Shown: piece by piece, positions 16,948 through 26,361 of the stretch
Layout: every line of letters starts with the position of its first letter
Numbering within the stretch: the stretch's first letter is position 1
Source of the DNA: Candidatus Gastranaerophilales bacterium
GTDB lineage: Bacteria; Cyanobacteriota; Vampirovibrionia; Gastranaerophilales; Gastranaerophilaceae
Length of the DNA stretch: 64,000 bases
NCBI GenBank assembly: GCA_944325155.1
Contig: CALUYY010000002.1
Coordinates: 124,001 to 188,000 of the forward strand
Reading direction: 5' to 3'
The notes under the pieces: generated by a model
Told to the model about the DNA's origin: nothing
The model's input: the letters and a program-made list of their open reading frames with translations, nothing else
Databases searched by the model: none
Made by a program: the position numbers and the translations under genes

Positions 16948-17745
16948 ATGAATGCTTTAGGTTTTGTAGGATTCGGAAAAATGGCTTATGCCATTGCAAA
17001 AGGAGTTGTTAATTCCTCATATTTGAATAATGACAAGATATTTGCTTACGATATCAATAAGGAATTTCTTGATATTAAAACCAAAGAATTAAAAATTAAT
17101 TCCTGCCATGATATTAAAGAATTAATGAATAAATCGGATGCAATTTTAATCGCAACAAAGCCTTTTGTTGTAAATGAAGTTATTAATGAAATTGCTCCCT
17201 ATGCCGATAATAAGCTCATAATCTCAATTCTTGCGGGAATTCCGATTAAAAGATATGAAGATTCCCTTGTTAATTCAAGAATTATAAGGGTTATGCCCAA
17301 TACTCCCGCCATGGTAAATGAAGGAATGAGCGTTATCTGCCGAGGTTCCAAGGCGCAAGACAGCGATACGGATTTTGTATATAAAATGTTTTTAAATTTA
17401 GGTAAAGCAATTTGCCTTGATGAAACGTTAATTAATGCCGTTACAGCCGTTTCCGGCTCGGGTCCCGCATTTTACTATTATATAATTGATAAAATTGCAC
17501 AAGCAGGTGAATATTTAGGGCTTCCGAAAGATGTTTCTCTTGAACTGTCCGCACAAACGGCTCTCGGCGCCGCTAAAATGATTATGGAAACAAAAACGGC
17601 TCCGAATGATTTGATTAAGGCGGTAACAACGCCAAACGGCACTACGGCTGAAGGAAACAAAGTTTTGATTGAATCCGATATTGAAAAAGTTCTTTTTGAA
17701 ACGGTTAATAAAACCTGCCAAAGGGCAATAGAACTGGGAAAATAG
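16948..17745 (+). CDS. proC: Pyrroline-5-carboxylate reductase
   Basis: A 265-residue NAD(P)H enzyme making L-proline from pyrroline-5-carboxylate in the cytoplasm. The Rossmann start is LGFVGFGKMAYAIAKG; downstream are SILAGIP, RIIRVMPNTPAMVNEGMSVI and the C-terminal signature block AVTAVSGSGPAFYYYIID with KAVTTPNGTTAEG. AAAGGA precedes the ATG. proA and proB are not in the window. An intrinsic terminator follows directly. Confidence 0.96.
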   Translation: MNALGFVGFGKMAYAIAKGVVNSSYLNNDKIFAYDINKEFLDIKTKELKINSCHDIKELMNKSDAILIATKPFVVNEVINEIAPYADNKLIISILAGIPIKRYEDSLVNSRIIRVMPNTPAMVNEGMSVICRGSKAQDSDTDFVYKMFLNLGKAICLDETLINAVTAVSGSGPAFYYYIIDKIAQAGEYLGLPKDVSLELSAQTALGAAKMIMETKTAPNDLIKAVTTPNGTTAEGNKVLIESDIEKVLFETVNKTCQRAIELGK

Positions 17746-17751
17746 TTGATT

Positions 17752-17784
17752 AAAAGCCTCTGTTTAAACAGGGGCTTTTTATTT
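17752..17784. terminator. Bidirectional terminator between proC and the Gfo/Idh gene
   Basis: AAAAGCCTCTGTTT pairs with AAACAGGGGCTTTT (one G-T wobble) and runs into TTTTTATTTT on the plus strand; on the minus strand the arm ends in a T-run as well. It serves both convergent genes. Confidence 0.8.
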
Positions 17785-18780
17785 TCGTCTTGATAATTTC
17801 CAATCAACACTGTCAAGTTCGGCTCTGTGCGCACCGAGCATTATTTTTTCCGCATCTTCAAGGGTTTTTACGGTTACATAGCCGTTTTCACCGCCCGAAC
17901 GGGGAGTTTTACCCGTTTCGATACAATGCAGAAAATGCTGGCATTCAAGTTTCAACGGCTCAATTTCAAGATAATCGGGAATTTCAATATTTTGCTGACC
18001 CGGTTTTGTATTATCATATACAAGAAGTTTATGCTCGGGCAGTGTATCATCTAAAATTGCCGTTGCCTTTGTTCCTCTTACCATTAAAGTTACTCTCTTT
18101 TGCGGATGTATCCAGCTGTCTGAAATTTGTGCTATAACGCCGTTTTTGTACTTTATCGTGATGTGTGTTATATCAAAAATGTTATTATCTTCGGTGCTGA
18201 CACCCGTTGCCCCGATGACTTTTTCGGGTTCGGAATTAATTACATAAGATGTCATTGAAACATCATGCGGGGCTAAATCCCACATAACGCTTCTGTCGTT
18301 TTTGAAATAATTTATATTTAATCTGTCGCTTTGAACATACTTGATTTCACCCAGGCTGCCGTCTTCAATAAGCATTTTTAAGCGGTTAACGGCGGGATGA
18401 TACAATAAAAGATGCCCCACCATTAAAATAAGACCTTTTTGTTCGGCTAATTCTTTTAATTTAAGCGCTTCATCGGATTTAACCGAAATCGGCTTTTCTA
18501 CATATACGTGTTTATTGTGCTCAAGCGCCAGTTTTACAAGCCCGAAATGCGTATGACTCGGGGTAATAACGCATATTGCTTTTATTTCTTTGTTATTTAT
18601 CAGTTCGTTAAAATCTTTTGTTGTTCTGACATTGGGGTAGTTTTCTTTTACCGTTTTAATATTTTCATCATCAAGATCGCATACCGTATTCAATGCGTTT
18701 AAATTGTAAAAATTCCTGACGATGTTTTTGCCCCAGATTCCGCAGCCGATAACGCCTACGTATTTATTTTCTTCCTTCAT
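17779..18780 (-). CDS. Gfo/Idh/MocA-family NAD(P)-dependent oxidoreductase
   Basis: A 333-residue enzyme with an N-terminal Rossmann fold (YVGVIGCGIWGKNIVRNF), the family block AICVITPSHTHFGLVKLALEHNKHVYVEKPISVKSDEA carrying the conserved EKP, and the C-terminal domain with VMWDLAPHDVSMTSYVI, where the DxxxH-type His is present. The family oxidises or reduces sugars and other polyols; WbpB-like members act in nucleotide-sugar synthesis. The glycosyltransferase gene immediately beyond its 5' end suggests a surface-sugar role, but the substrate is not readable. Confidence 0.85.
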   Translation of the reverse strand: MKEENKYVGVIGCGIWGKNIVRNFYNLNALNTVCDLDDENIKTVKENYPNVRTTKDFNELINNKEIKAICVITPSHTHFGLVKLALEHNKHVYVEKPISVKSDEALKLKELAEQKGLILMVGHLLLYHPAVNRLKMLIEDGSLGEIKYVQSDRLNINYFKNDRSVMWDLAPHDVSMTSYVINSEPEKVIGATGVSTEDNNIFDITHITIKYKNGVIAQISDSWIHPQKRVTLMVRGTKATAILDDTLPEHKLLVYDNTKPGQQNIEIPDYLEIEPLKLECQHFLHCIETGKTPRSGGENGYVTVKTLEDAEKIMLGAHRAELDSVDWKLSRRK

Positions 18781-18876
18781 TAAAATTCCTTTAAATAATA
18801 TGCTTTAATCTGCTTATCTTTAATTTATTTTATAAAAAAATTATTGTTTGGTCAAACCTTCATTCCTTATTTTTGC

Positions 18877-18904
18877 TTGAAGATAACTCTTTTTTTGATA
18901 TTAT
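18877..18904 (+). promoter_or_regulatory. Promoter of a probable leaderless WecG/TagA mRNA
   Basis: TTGAAG at 18877-18882, a 16-base spacer, TATTAT at 18899-18904, then six bases to the ATG at 18911. No ribosome-binding site precedes the start codon. Confidence 0.5.
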
Positions 18905-18910
18905 TTTATT

Positions 18911-19648
18911 ATGTTTAAATGTGCAAGAATTCAGGGGTTCAAAGTTAATCTTTTATCATTTGATGAGGCGGTTCAATATTCGCTTGATTCAATTAAAAAT
19001 TCAAACAATCTCCACATTGTAACCATAAACCCCGAAATTATCCAGTCTGCAAAAAAAAGACCGGATTTAAAAGAAATTATTAATAATGCGGGGCTTGTAA
19101 CCGCAGACGGCGTGGGCATTAAAATAGCGCTTAAATTTAAAGGAATTAGCCAGCCCCAGATAACGGGCGTTGATTTTTCAAAAGAAATGTTGTCTAAGTG
19201 CGCTCAAAATGATATAAAAGTTGCTTTTATCGGCGCTAAAAAAGAAGTTCTTGATTTAGCCGTAAAAAATTCAATTGAAAAATATAAAGGTCTAAATGTT
19301 GCCTATTCCCATGACGGCTATTTTTCCGATTTTAAGCCCGTAATAGATGAAATTGTCAAATCCGGTGCAAAATTTATACTTTGCGCCATGGGTTCTCCGA
19401 AGCAGGAATATTTCATATCGGAATTAAAAAAACATATTCAAGGTGCCGTTATGATTGGTGTGGGCGGAACTTTTGACGTTTTATCGGGTACGGTTAAACT
19501 TGCGCCTCCGATATACCGTAAATTGGGTTTAGAATGGCTGTATAGGACAATTAAACAGCCCGAAAGATTTAAAAGAATATTTCCCGCTTTGCCAATATTC
19601 TTTTTTCAAAGTATAATTGATAGTATAAATGAAGAAACCGTTCATTAG
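18911..19648 (+). CDS. WecG/TagA/CpsF-family glycosyltransferase
   Basis: A 245-residue GT26 enzyme. Family features seen are INPEIIQSAKKRPDLKEIINNAGLVTADGVGI (with the catalytic-region TADG), VAFIGAKKEVLDLA, HDGYF, ILCAMGSPKQEYFI, VGVGGTFDVLSG and PIYRKLGLEWLYRTIKQPERF. TagA/WecG enzymes transfer N-acetylmannosamine or its uronate to a GlcNAc-diphospholipid at the inner membrane face. With csaB elsewhere in the window, a pyruvylated ManNAc polymer is possible. It is followed after 26 bases by ftsE, so it may share that transcript. Confidence 0.9.
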   Translation: MFKCARIQGFKVNLLSFDEAVQYSLDSIKNSNNLHIVTINPEIIQSAKKRPDLKEIINNAGLVTADGVGIKIALKFKGISQPQITGVDFSKEMLSKCAQNDIKVAFIGAKKEVLDLAVKNSIEKYKGLNVAYSHDGYFSDFKPVIDEIVKSGAKFILCAMGSPKQEYFISELKKHIQGAVMIGVGGTFDVLSGTVKLAPPIYRKLGLEWLYRTIKQPERFKRIFPALPIFFFQSIIDSINEETVH

Positions 19649-19674
19649 CTTTTTATAGGATAAAACCTTAATCT

Positions 19675-20349
19675 ATGATAATTTTAAAGGATATTATTAA
19701 GCAGTATAAAAATAAGCCGGCGCTATATAACGTTAATCTTCATATACGCCCGGGCGAGTTTGTTTTTTTAACGGGTCCCTCAGGTGCCGGCAAATCAACG
19801 TTAATGAAGATGCTCTATATGGAAGAAAAACCGACAAGGGGACAGATTCTTGTTGGCGGAATTAACATTGCAAACCTTAATCCGAATAAGATTCCTAATT
19901 TAAGAAGGTGTATGGGTATAGTCTTTCAGGATTTTAAACTTCTTCAAAACCATACCGTCTATGACAACATTGCATACGTTATAAGAACCTTGGGAATTTC
20001 ATCCAGAGAAATTGATGCAAGGGTATACGGAGCGCTCAAGGTTGTCGGGTTGGAAAATAAAGCAAAATCAAAACCTACGGAATTATCGGGCGGCGAGCAG
20101 CAAAGAGTTTCAATTGCAAGAGCAATAGTTAACGGTCCGCCCTTATTAATTGCGGATGAACCGACGGGAAATCTTGATCCTAAAAACTCAATGGAAGTTA
20201 TGGAAATTCTCGATCAGGTTAACAAAAGAGGAATAACAATTCTGGTCTCAACACATGATCAGGCAATTGTTAACTATTACAGAAAACGTGTAATTACATT
20301 ATGCGAAGGACAAATTATCAAAGACGTACAGGCGGGAACGTATGGCTAA
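19675..20349 (+). CDS. ftsE: Cell-division ABC transporter ATPase FtsE
   Basis: A 224-residue ABC ATPase with Walker A GPSGAGKST (34-42), Q-loop VFQDFKLL, signature LSGGEQQRVSIARAI and Walker B LLIADEPTGNLDP. The PTRGQILVGGINI stretch and the overlap with an FtsX gene identify it as FtsE, which with FtsX regulates septal peptidoglycan hydrolases. The stop overlaps ftsX by eight bases, indicating coupled translation. Confidence 0.94.
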   Translation: MIILKDIIKQYKNKPALYNVNLHIRPGEFVFLTGPSGAGKSTLMKMLYMEEKPTRGQILVGGINIANLNPNKIPNLRRCMGIVFQDFKLLQNHTVYDNIAYVIRTLGISSREIDARVYGALKVVGLENKAKSKPTELSGGEQQRVSIARAIVNGPPLLIADEPTGNLDPKNSMEVMEILDQVNKRGITILVSTHDQAIVNYYRKRVITLCEGQIIKDVQAGTYG

Positions 20350-21256
20350 CGGACAGACTCGAAGCAGAATAAAACAAAAAGTTAAATCTCATATACCCAA
20401 AGACTGGCTTACGGAAGTAAGAATTTTATACAGAATGCTTATGGAAACATTCAAAGGTATAATTCAGGCAGGCTTGATTAATATTGCGATTATAACAACA
20501 ATGGCTGCAATTTTAACCATATTCGGCGCTCTTTTCAGGTCGTCTTTATCAATGCAAAGTATAGTAAATGCGCTCGGAAGTACATTGCAAATCTCGGCGT
20601 ACTTATCGCCGAATGCGGATAAAGAACAGGTTATAAATGATATTAAAGGCTTAGAACATGTTAAAGATATAAAATTTATTTCAAAAGAAAAAGCATGGAA
20701 TAACCTTAAAAAAGACATTGATGTTCCCGATATTGAAAACCCGCTGCCGGATACTCTTCATGTTAAGGTTGATATGGTGAACAATATGGATGCCGTTATG
20801 TACGGCGTTAAAAAGGTTCAGGGGGTTTCCGACACCGGTTATGCCAAGGATTGGGTTAAAAAGTTTCAAACCTTAAATAAAGTAAGCCACACGGTAACCG
20901 TTCTTGTTGTTATTGTTGCCTGTCTTTTAACGATTACAATCATCAACAATACAATTCAGCTTGTTATTCAATCCAGAAAAGAAGAAATTGAAATTATGCG
21001 GCTTATGGGGGTCAGCAACTGGTATATTAAATTTCCGCTTTTATTGCAAGGGGCAATATACGGTTTTTTAGGCGCATTAATTGCTATATTTCCCATAAAC
21101 ATGGTTCAAACTTATCTTTTTAAAGTCCATAATTTCTTTCAGGTGCCCTCTTTTCCATGGGCACAGCCGCTTGTTATATTATCTGTTTTACTTGTCGGAA
21201 TTCTTTTTTCCGCAGGCGGCAGCTTAATGTGTATAAAAAAACATCTGAAGGTTTAG
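20342..21256 (+). CDS. ftsX: Cell-division permease FtsX
   Basis: A 304-residue protein with four predicted membrane helices (about 39-60, 180-203, 232-252 and 275-296) and a large extracytoplasmic loop containing LQISAYLSPNADKEQVINDI and VKDIKFISKEKAW, as in FtsX. The segment VIQSRKEEIEIMRLMGVSNWYIKFPLLLQGAIYG is the conserved coupling region. The N-terminal 38 residues are cytoplasmic and basic. It acts with FtsE to transmit ATP hydrolysis to periplasmic cell-wall hydrolases, none of which is adjacent. Confidence 0.92.
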   Translation: MANGQTRSRIKQKVKSHIPKDWLTEVRILYRMLMETFKGIIQAGLINIAIITTMAAILTIFGALFRSSLSMQSIVNALGSTLQISAYLSPNADKEQVINDIKGLEHVKDIKFISKEKAWNNLKKDIDVPDIENPLPDTLHVKVDMVNNMDAVMYGVKKVQGVSDTGYAKDWVKKFQTLNKVSHTVTVLVVIVACLLTITIINNTIQLVIQSRKEEIEIMRLMGVSNWYIKFPLLLQGAIYGFLGALIAIFPINMVQTYLFKVHNFFQVPSFPWAQPLVILSVLLVGILFSAGGSLMCIKKHLKV

Positions 21257-21262
21257 TTTGGT

Positions 21263-22078
21263 ATGCAAAATACTCACAGCAATGACATTGCAAAAGATTT
21301 TTTAGGGTATCTGCCCGAATTGCCCGATGTTATGGCTCAATTTATCGAACTTACCAGACAATTAAATACGACTAAAACTTCTTATGCCAACATTCTTTTA
21401 TCCGACCAAATTTTATCGACAAGAATTTTTTCCTATATTAATCTTGTTTTAAATAATTCAAAAAATGACTATCTTTCAATAAATAAAGGTATTGCCCTTA
21501 TGGGGCTGCATATGTTTAAAAATGTCGTATTGGCTTTTTCTCTGTATCCGGCTTTTGAAGAAGCGGGGTGTATTGAGTTATTTAAATATTCGCTATCTAC
21601 CGCATATTATTCAAAAGAAATTGCACTCCAGTTTAAATTTATTAACCCGCATGACGCATTTTTACTCGGGTTTTTACATGATATAGGAAAACTTGCTCTT
21701 AAAAATAAATTTCAGGATAAATACCAATTTACATCCCATAATGTTTTAGACATTGAAAAACAATATACAATAGAAGAAGAGCTTGCAAAATTCAATTACT
21801 GTCATTCTGATGTCGGTGAATATATCTGTAAGACCTGGAATCTTCCGATTGTTGTAACGGATGCCATCAGATTTCATCACTACCCTCTGGATGCAATGCT
21901 TCCGCAGGCGGCTTCAATTATTTATTTATCGGATATTCTTGCACATAAAAATATGAGAATAACAAGCGAAGATATGAAAATTTTTCAATATATGCAATTA
22001 TCCAAAAGTGATATTGCCCCTTATTCAATAGGGCAGGAAAAGAAATTAATGCCTTATTTTGAAATACTCGGGATTTAA
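21263..22078 (+). CDS. HDOD-domain signalling protein
   Basis: A 271-residue protein. The N-terminal two thirds match the HDOD domain: [61 protein letters not shown] (the conserved LG-x3-L type helix) and [14 protein letters not shown] with an HD pair, then [17 protein letters not shown] and IRFHH. HDOD proteins are degenerate relatives of HD-GYP phosphodiesterases and usually act by binding partners. It starts seven bases after ftsX and so is probably in the same operon, linking a regulator to division. Its end overlaps ruvB by four bases. Confidence 0.85.
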   Translation: MQNTHSNDIAKDFLGYLPELPDVMAQFIELTRQLNTTKTSYANILLSDQILSTRIFSYINLVLNNSKNDYLSINKGIALMGLHMFKNVVLAFSLYPAFEEAGCIELFKYSLSTAYYSKEIALQFKFINPHDAFLLGFLHDIGKLALKNKFQDKYQFTSHNVLDIEKQYTIEEELAKFNYCHSDVGEYICKTWNLPIVVTDAIRFHHYPLDAMLPQAASIIYLSDILAHKNMRITSEDMKIFQYMQLSKSDIAPYSIGQEKKLMPYFEILGI

Positions 22079-23142
22079 AATAAATTCATCTGTCCCGGAT
22101 TAAAATTTTTTATTCCCAAATGTTTATACGCAATTTCCGTTACGCATCTTCCTCTTTGCGTGCGTTTTAAAAACCCCGATTGTAATAAATAAGGTTCAAT
22201 TACATCTTCAATTGTTCTTATATCTTCGCCGAGCGCAACAGCTAAAGTTTCTATTCCGACCGGGCCTCCGTTATAATTTTTTATAATCAGCCCCAAAAGC
22301 TCTCTATCTGTTGTATCAAGCCCTTCTTTATCGATATTAAGCGCATCAAGCGCATCTGACGCCGATTCTTTGGTTATTGTTCCGCTTCCTTTTACAAGCG
22401 CCCAGTCCGATGCCCTTCTTATTAATCTGTTTGCAATTCTCGGCGTGCATCTTGAACGTTTGGCAATTTCTTTTGCGCCTTCATCATCAATATTTATATT
22501 TAAAATTTTGGCGCTTCTTTTAATAACCCTGCTTAATTCCTCCACCGTATAAAATTCGAGTCTGTGGATTACTCCGAATCTGTCCCTTAAGGGCCCTGAG
22601 AGTGCACCCGCTTTTGTAGTCGCACCGATAAGCGTAAATTTTTGAACCGGAACTCTCATGGTTTTAACGGTCTGGCTTTTTCCGGTTGTTAAATCTATCG
22701 TATAATCTTCCATCGCAGGATACAAAATTTCTTCCGCAATTTTATTCAATCTGTGAATTTCATCTATAAATAAAATTTCCCCTTCTTTCAGGCTCATTAA
22801 AATTCCTATAATATCTCTCGGACGCTCCAGTGCAGGGGCGGATGTTATTTTTATGTTAACGTTGCATTCGTTTGCGATAATGTTGGCCAATGTTGTTTTG
22901 CCGAGCCCCGGCGGTCCGTATAAAAGAATGTGGTCTAACTGCACGTTTCTTTTTTTTGCGGCTTCAATCGTTATTTTTAGTGTTTCTTTGATTGAATTTT
23001 GTCCGATATAATCATCAAAAGTTTTAGGACGTATGTTTTTTTCATACGTCCTGTCAAATTCAATTTCAGTTGCTTCAAATTCTATCGGCTTTGAAGCTGT
23101 TTTTATTTTTTTATTTTGTTTATCATCATCGCCCAGTATCAT
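22075..23142 (-). CDS. ruvB: Holliday-junction branch-migration ATPase RuvB
   Basis: A 355-residue AAA+ motor that drives branch migration with RuvA. Visible are [12 protein letters not shown], Walker [13 protein letters not shown] (75-86), Walker [12 protein letters not shown], sensor [20 protein letters not shown] and the C-terminal winged-helix part [18 protein letters not shown]. About 30 acidic residues precede the conserved start, slightly longer than usual. ruvA and ruvC are not in the window. It lies three bases downstream of the transporter gene. Confidence 0.96.
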   Translation of the reverse strand: MILGDDDKQNKKIKTASKPIEFEATEIEFDRTYEKNIRPKTFDDYIGQNSIKETLKITIEAAKKRNVQLDHILLYGPPGLGKTTLANIIANECNVNIKITSAPALERPRDIIGILMSLKEGEILFIDEIHRLNKIAEEILYPAMEDYTIDLTTGKSQTVKTMRVPVQKFTLIGATTKAGALSGPLRDRFGVIHRLEFYTVEELSRVIKRSAKILNINIDDEGAKEIAKRSRCTPRIANRLIRRASDWALVKGSGTITKESASDALDALNIDKEGLDTTDRELLGLIIKNYNGGPVGIETLAVALGEDIRTIEDVIEPYLLQSGFLKRTQRGRCVTEIAYKHLGIKNFNPGQMNLF

Positions 23143-23145
23143 TTT

Positions 23146-24465
23146 TTATACCAAATATCTGAGATAAATATAGATTGTGCTTAAGATTAATGAAATTATA
23201 ACGGTTGATACGCCGTATTTCAAAAAGCCGATAAAGGAAATTTTGATTCCCTGTTTGTTTGCCGTTTCACAGACAATAACGTTAGCGGCAGCGCCGATTA
23301 TTGTCATGTTCCCGCCCAGACATGCGCCTAATGACAAGCACCACCAGAGAGGATGTGTATATTCAACACCTTCAATTGATTGAATTGTGGCTAACATAGG
23401 CGCCATTGTTGCGGTATACGGGATGTTATCAATAATTCCTGATAATATCCCCGATGCCCAAAGAATAATCATTGCCATAACTTCCTGCGACCCTTGGGCA
23501 ACATTTAAAAGCCATTTTGCCATTAATGCAATACCGCCCGAAGCTTCAAGCCCGCCTACAATTATAAATAAGCCTATAAAGAAAAATATTGTATTCCACT
23601 CAACTTCCATAAGGATTTTGTGCGGTTTTTCAAAAATAAGAAGAAAGCTTGCGCCCATCATTGCAATCAAAAATGTCGGAATGTGTGTTATATCGTGTGT
23701 TACAAAACCTAAAATAACAAGCATAAGAACAACAACCGATCTTATTGCAAGATTTTTATCCGTAATTGAATCGGAATTATCAATTTTTGTAATTTCAGCC
23801 ATTTTTTCAGGCGTGCTTTTTAAATCTTTTTTAAAGAACATAATCATAAGAAAAACGGTTGCTATCATAATAATTGCAACAATTAAAGTTAATTCATTTA
23901 CAAAATCCATAAATGAAAATCCTGCTGCCGAACCTATAATAATATTCGGAGGATCACCGATTAAAGTTGCCGTTCCTCCTATGTTTGAACATAAAATTTC
24001 CGAAATTAAGAAAGGAATCGGGTTAACGTCAAGTTTTTTGCATGCCGCAAAAGTAATGGGCATAACAAGAATAACCGTTGTAACGTTATCCAAAAATGCG
24101 CTTACAACCGCTGTGAATATTGCCAGTGATGTTAAAACAAGAACGGGTTTTCCTTTCGTCAGTTTTAACATTTCATTTGCAAGCCACTTGAATACGCCCG
24201 AATTTGATGTAATATGAACGATTATCATCATTGCAACAAGCAGGAAAATAACGTTAAAATCTATATAGTTTGTAAAATAATGTGCTAAATCATTAATGTC
24301 TTTATCTGCCGCAAGCAGTCCCAAAAATAAAGTTACGCATGCTCCCAAAAGCGCAATTGTTACTTTTGAAATTTTTTCCCATGCAATAAAAATATATGCA
24401 ACAACAAGTATAATTGCACTTATCGCTACGGCATTTTGCTGCACTAAATTGTGTAGAGCCTCCAC
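23146..24465 (-). CDS. ArsB/NhaD-superfamily ion transporter
   Basis: A 439-residue membrane protein with about eleven helices. Typical blocks of the ion-transporter superfamily (ArsB, NhaD, YfbS, DASS) are DNVTTVILVMPITFAAC, the SNIGGTATLIGDPPNIIIGS hairpin, and in the second half IDNIPYTATMAPML with LGACLGGNMTIIGAAANVI. It may move sodium, arsenite, sulphate or a dicarboxylate; the sequence does not decide. The GTG start at 24465 has a strong GGGAGG ribosome-binding site. No arsR is near, which argues against an arsenite pump. Confidence 0.85.
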   Translation of the reverse strand: MEALHNLVQQNAVAISAIILVVAYIFIAWEKISKVTIALLGACVTLFLGLLAADKDINDLAHYFTNYIDFNVIFLLVAMMIIVHITSNSGVFKWLANEMLKLTKGKPVLVLTSLAIFTAVVSAFLDNVTTVILVMPITFAACKKLDVNPIPFLISEILCSNIGGTATLIGDPPNIIIGSAAGFSFMDFVNELTLIVAIIMIATVFLMIMFFKKDLKSTPEKMAEITKIDNSDSITDKNLAIRSVVVLMLVILGFVTHDITHIPTFLIAMMGASFLLIFEKPHKILMEVEWNTIFFFIGLFIIVGGLEASGGIALMAKWLLNVAQGSQEVMAMIILWASGILSGIIDNIPYTATMAPMLATIQSIEGVEYTHPLWWCLSLGACLGGNMTIIGAAANVIVCETANKQGIKISFIGFLKYGVSTVIISLILSTIYIYLRYLV

Positions 24466-24534
24466 TAATTACCTCCCTTTTATAAGTTAGCTGAAAACAA
24501 ATATTTTTCATTATAGCAAAAAAGATTTTATGTC

Positions 24535-24571
24535 AAAAAATAACGAGCCTTAAATTTTTAAGACTCGTTAC
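24535..24571 (-). terminator. Terminator after the EF-hand protein gene
   Basis: On the minus strand, TAACGAGTCTTAAA and its near-complete complement (one mismatch) at 24541-24570 form a 14-bp stem, followed by TTTTTT at 24540-24535. Confidence 0.85.
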
Positions 24572-24599
24572 TTTTGGGTATGTATTATATTTTATCTGA

Positions 24600-26177
24600 T
24601 TAAGCTGCTTCTTTTTCTTCTTCTTCGTCTTCTTCAGCTTCTTCGTTTTCAGCGCCTTCGGCACCTTCAACGCCGTCAACATCTTCTTCTTCTTTTGCTT
24701 CGGCTTCTTCAGCTTGTTGAGCTTCAATTTCATTGATTATGCTTTGAGCTGCTGCCGTACCTGTTGTTTCAGCGAATTCTTGAACCGTTTCGATTAATTC
24801 CTGGTCTAAGCCGAGCAATTCAACTACGTTTGCGAACTGTTCTTCAAATGCTTCAAGTTTGCCTGTGTATTCTTCGATGAATGCGTCGATATCTTCCGAA
24901 GCCAATGTTCTTTCGCTTACTTCGCCTTCAGCTGCTTCTTCGCCTTCGGCTGCGTTGCCTGCGATAGCTGCTGCGGGATCTTCATCGGTGAATGTGTAGT
25001 TTTCAAGTAAGTATTCTGCTGAATCTAAAGTTGAGTAGCCTTCGTATGTATCATCGCCGATTGATATATTATAGTTGCCGAGTAATTCTTGTCCGTTTTC
25101 TGCAACTGCGCCGTCTTCAGCTTCTTTATAGCTTGCTAAGTCTACGTTAACTTCTTCGCCGCCGAATGCTTCTTCAATTGATTTCATTTCCTGGCTGCCG
25201 TCTGCATTGGTTACGAGAACCTGAACGCCTGCTGCTTCTAATTCTTCGTTTGTTACGTTTTGGCTGCCGTCTGTATCAAGTTCAACCATTTCATCAAAGA
25301 AGTTTTCGGAGCCTAAGAATTCAGAGAAGTTTGAAAGTTCGCCGTTGCCGTCTTTGTCAATAACAAATTCAAATGTTGTTCCTTCTTCATCTTTGAAGCC
25401 TATGGGGTCGCAAGGATTGCAGTTTGCTGCTTCTTCAGCTGCTTTTTCCTGTTCTTCGATTGTATCTTCAAGTTCGGTGATTGATGTATCTAATTGTTTC
25501 ATTTGTCCGTTAATTACGCCCAATTCTGTTAAAAGTCCGTCCATTTGTACCATTTTAGCGTTTGTAACAACAAGATCGGATACCAGTGATGACATTTCTT
25601 CATCAAAACCGCTGTTTGATAAACCGTCTTTGATTTGTCCCTGTAAATCACCTAATGATACGTCTTTACCGTTTTCTTTATCTTTTTTGAACTGAGCTAT
25701 ATTTTGTTGAACCATTTCATCGATGCGTTTTTGTTCGTCTTTTGTGATTTGTTCTTGTTCTTCAAGAGCTGCATCTAATGATTCTTTAATTTCTTCGCTT
25801 AATTTTTCAACCGTTTCTTTAATTGTTTCTGCAGAATCATTTAAGTTGTCCCATTGAGCCTGAAGGTCAGCTAATTTAGCTTTGTTTGCTTCAAGATCGC
25901 CGTCTTCCGCATCTACGCCTTCAGCTTCTGTTCCTGCTGCTGCGTTTTCTTCTTCCGTTGCTACCGTTGCGCCCAATTCTTTTGCAAGAGCTTCAACATC
26001 TTGATCCGTTAAATTTGCCGCATCCATTGCAATTGTGTCGCCGTCATTTTCAACAAAAAGAAGTTCACCGTCCTGATAAGAAATTGAAGCAACGCCTGCT
26101 TCGTTTCCGAGTGTGTCGCCTTGTGTTGCCGATACGTTTGCATAATTCGTGATTATGGAGTTTACATTTACTGACAT
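24600..26177 (-). CDS. Large acidic coiled-coil protein with an EF-hand pair
   Basis: A 525-residue, very acidic protein without a classical signal peptide. Residues 95-250 are mainly coiled coil. C253-N-P-C256 precedes a pair of calcium-loop-like segments: DKDGNGELSNFSEF (274-287), slightly out of register, and DTDGSQNVTNEE (301-312), which fits the 12-residue EF-hand loop with ligands at 1, 3, 5, 7, 9 and 12. The last 60 residues are almost all Glu, Ala and Asp. No known family is recognised. Its own terminator and long AT-rich leader show an independent unit. A surface or secreted calcium-binding role is inference; another secretion route would be needed. Confidence 0.75.
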   Translation of the reverse strand: MSVNVNSIITNYANVSATQGDTLGNEAGVASISYQDGELLFVENDGDTIAMDAANLTDQDVEALAKELGATVATEEENAAAGTEAEGVDAEDGDLEANKAKLADLQAQWDNLNDSAETIKETVEKLSEEIKESLDAALEEQEQITKDEQKRIDEMVQQNIAQFKKDKENGKDVSLGDLQGQIKDGLSNSGFDEEMSSLVSDLVVTNAKMVQMDGLLTELGVINGQMKQLDTSITELEDTIEEQEKAAEEAANCNPCDPIGFKDEEGTTFEFVIDKDGNGELSNFSEFLGSENFFDEMVELDTDGSQNVTNEELEAAGVQVLVTNADGSQEMKSIEEAFGGEEVNVDLASYKEAEDGAVAENGQELLGNYNISIGDDTYEGYSTLDSAEYLLENYTFTDEDPAAAIAGNAAEGEEAAEGEVSERTLASEDIDAFIEEYTGKLEAFEEQFANVVELLGLDQELIETVQEFAETTGTAAAQSIINEIEAQQAEEAEAKEEEDVDGVEGAEGAENEEAEEDEEEEKEAA

Positions 26178-26206
26178 TATCCAATACCTTTCATTCAGTT
26201 ACCTTA

Positions 26207-26227
26207 CGTATATATAAAGTATATACG
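26207..26227. repeat. Inverted repeat upstream of the EF-hand protein gene
   Basis: CGTATATA (26207-26214) and its exact complement TATATACG (26220-26227) flank TAAAG. It overlaps the probable promoter of the EF-hand gene, whose start is 30 bases away on the minus strand, so it may be an operator. Confidence 0.45.
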
Positions 26228-26304
26228 AAGTATTGAATTTCAATATTGATTATTTTTGTTACATTTGTTTACATTAATTCCTGAAACTCAATCTCTAAGG
26301 TACT

Positions 26305-26331
26305 TTGACTTTTTCATGTTTATGCTATTAT
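26305..26331 (+). promoter_or_regulatory. secA promoter
   Basis: TTGACT at 26305-26310 and TATTAT at 26326-26331, spaced 15 bases, with TG at 26323-26324 forming an extended -10. secA also has a strong GAGGAG ribosome-binding site before ATG 26362. Confidence 0.5.
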
Positions 26332-26361
26332 TTTTATAGAGATTTGAGGAGAATATAAATA

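Noticed and set aside
23177-24217. Plus-strand frames opposite the ion transporter
   Set aside because: They mirror a clear membrane protein on the minus strand and have no gene-like start signals.
24533-24733. Lys-rich minus-strand frame at the end of the EF-hand gene
   Set aside because: It is an out-of-frame reading of the Glu/Ala-rich tail and runs through a terminator.
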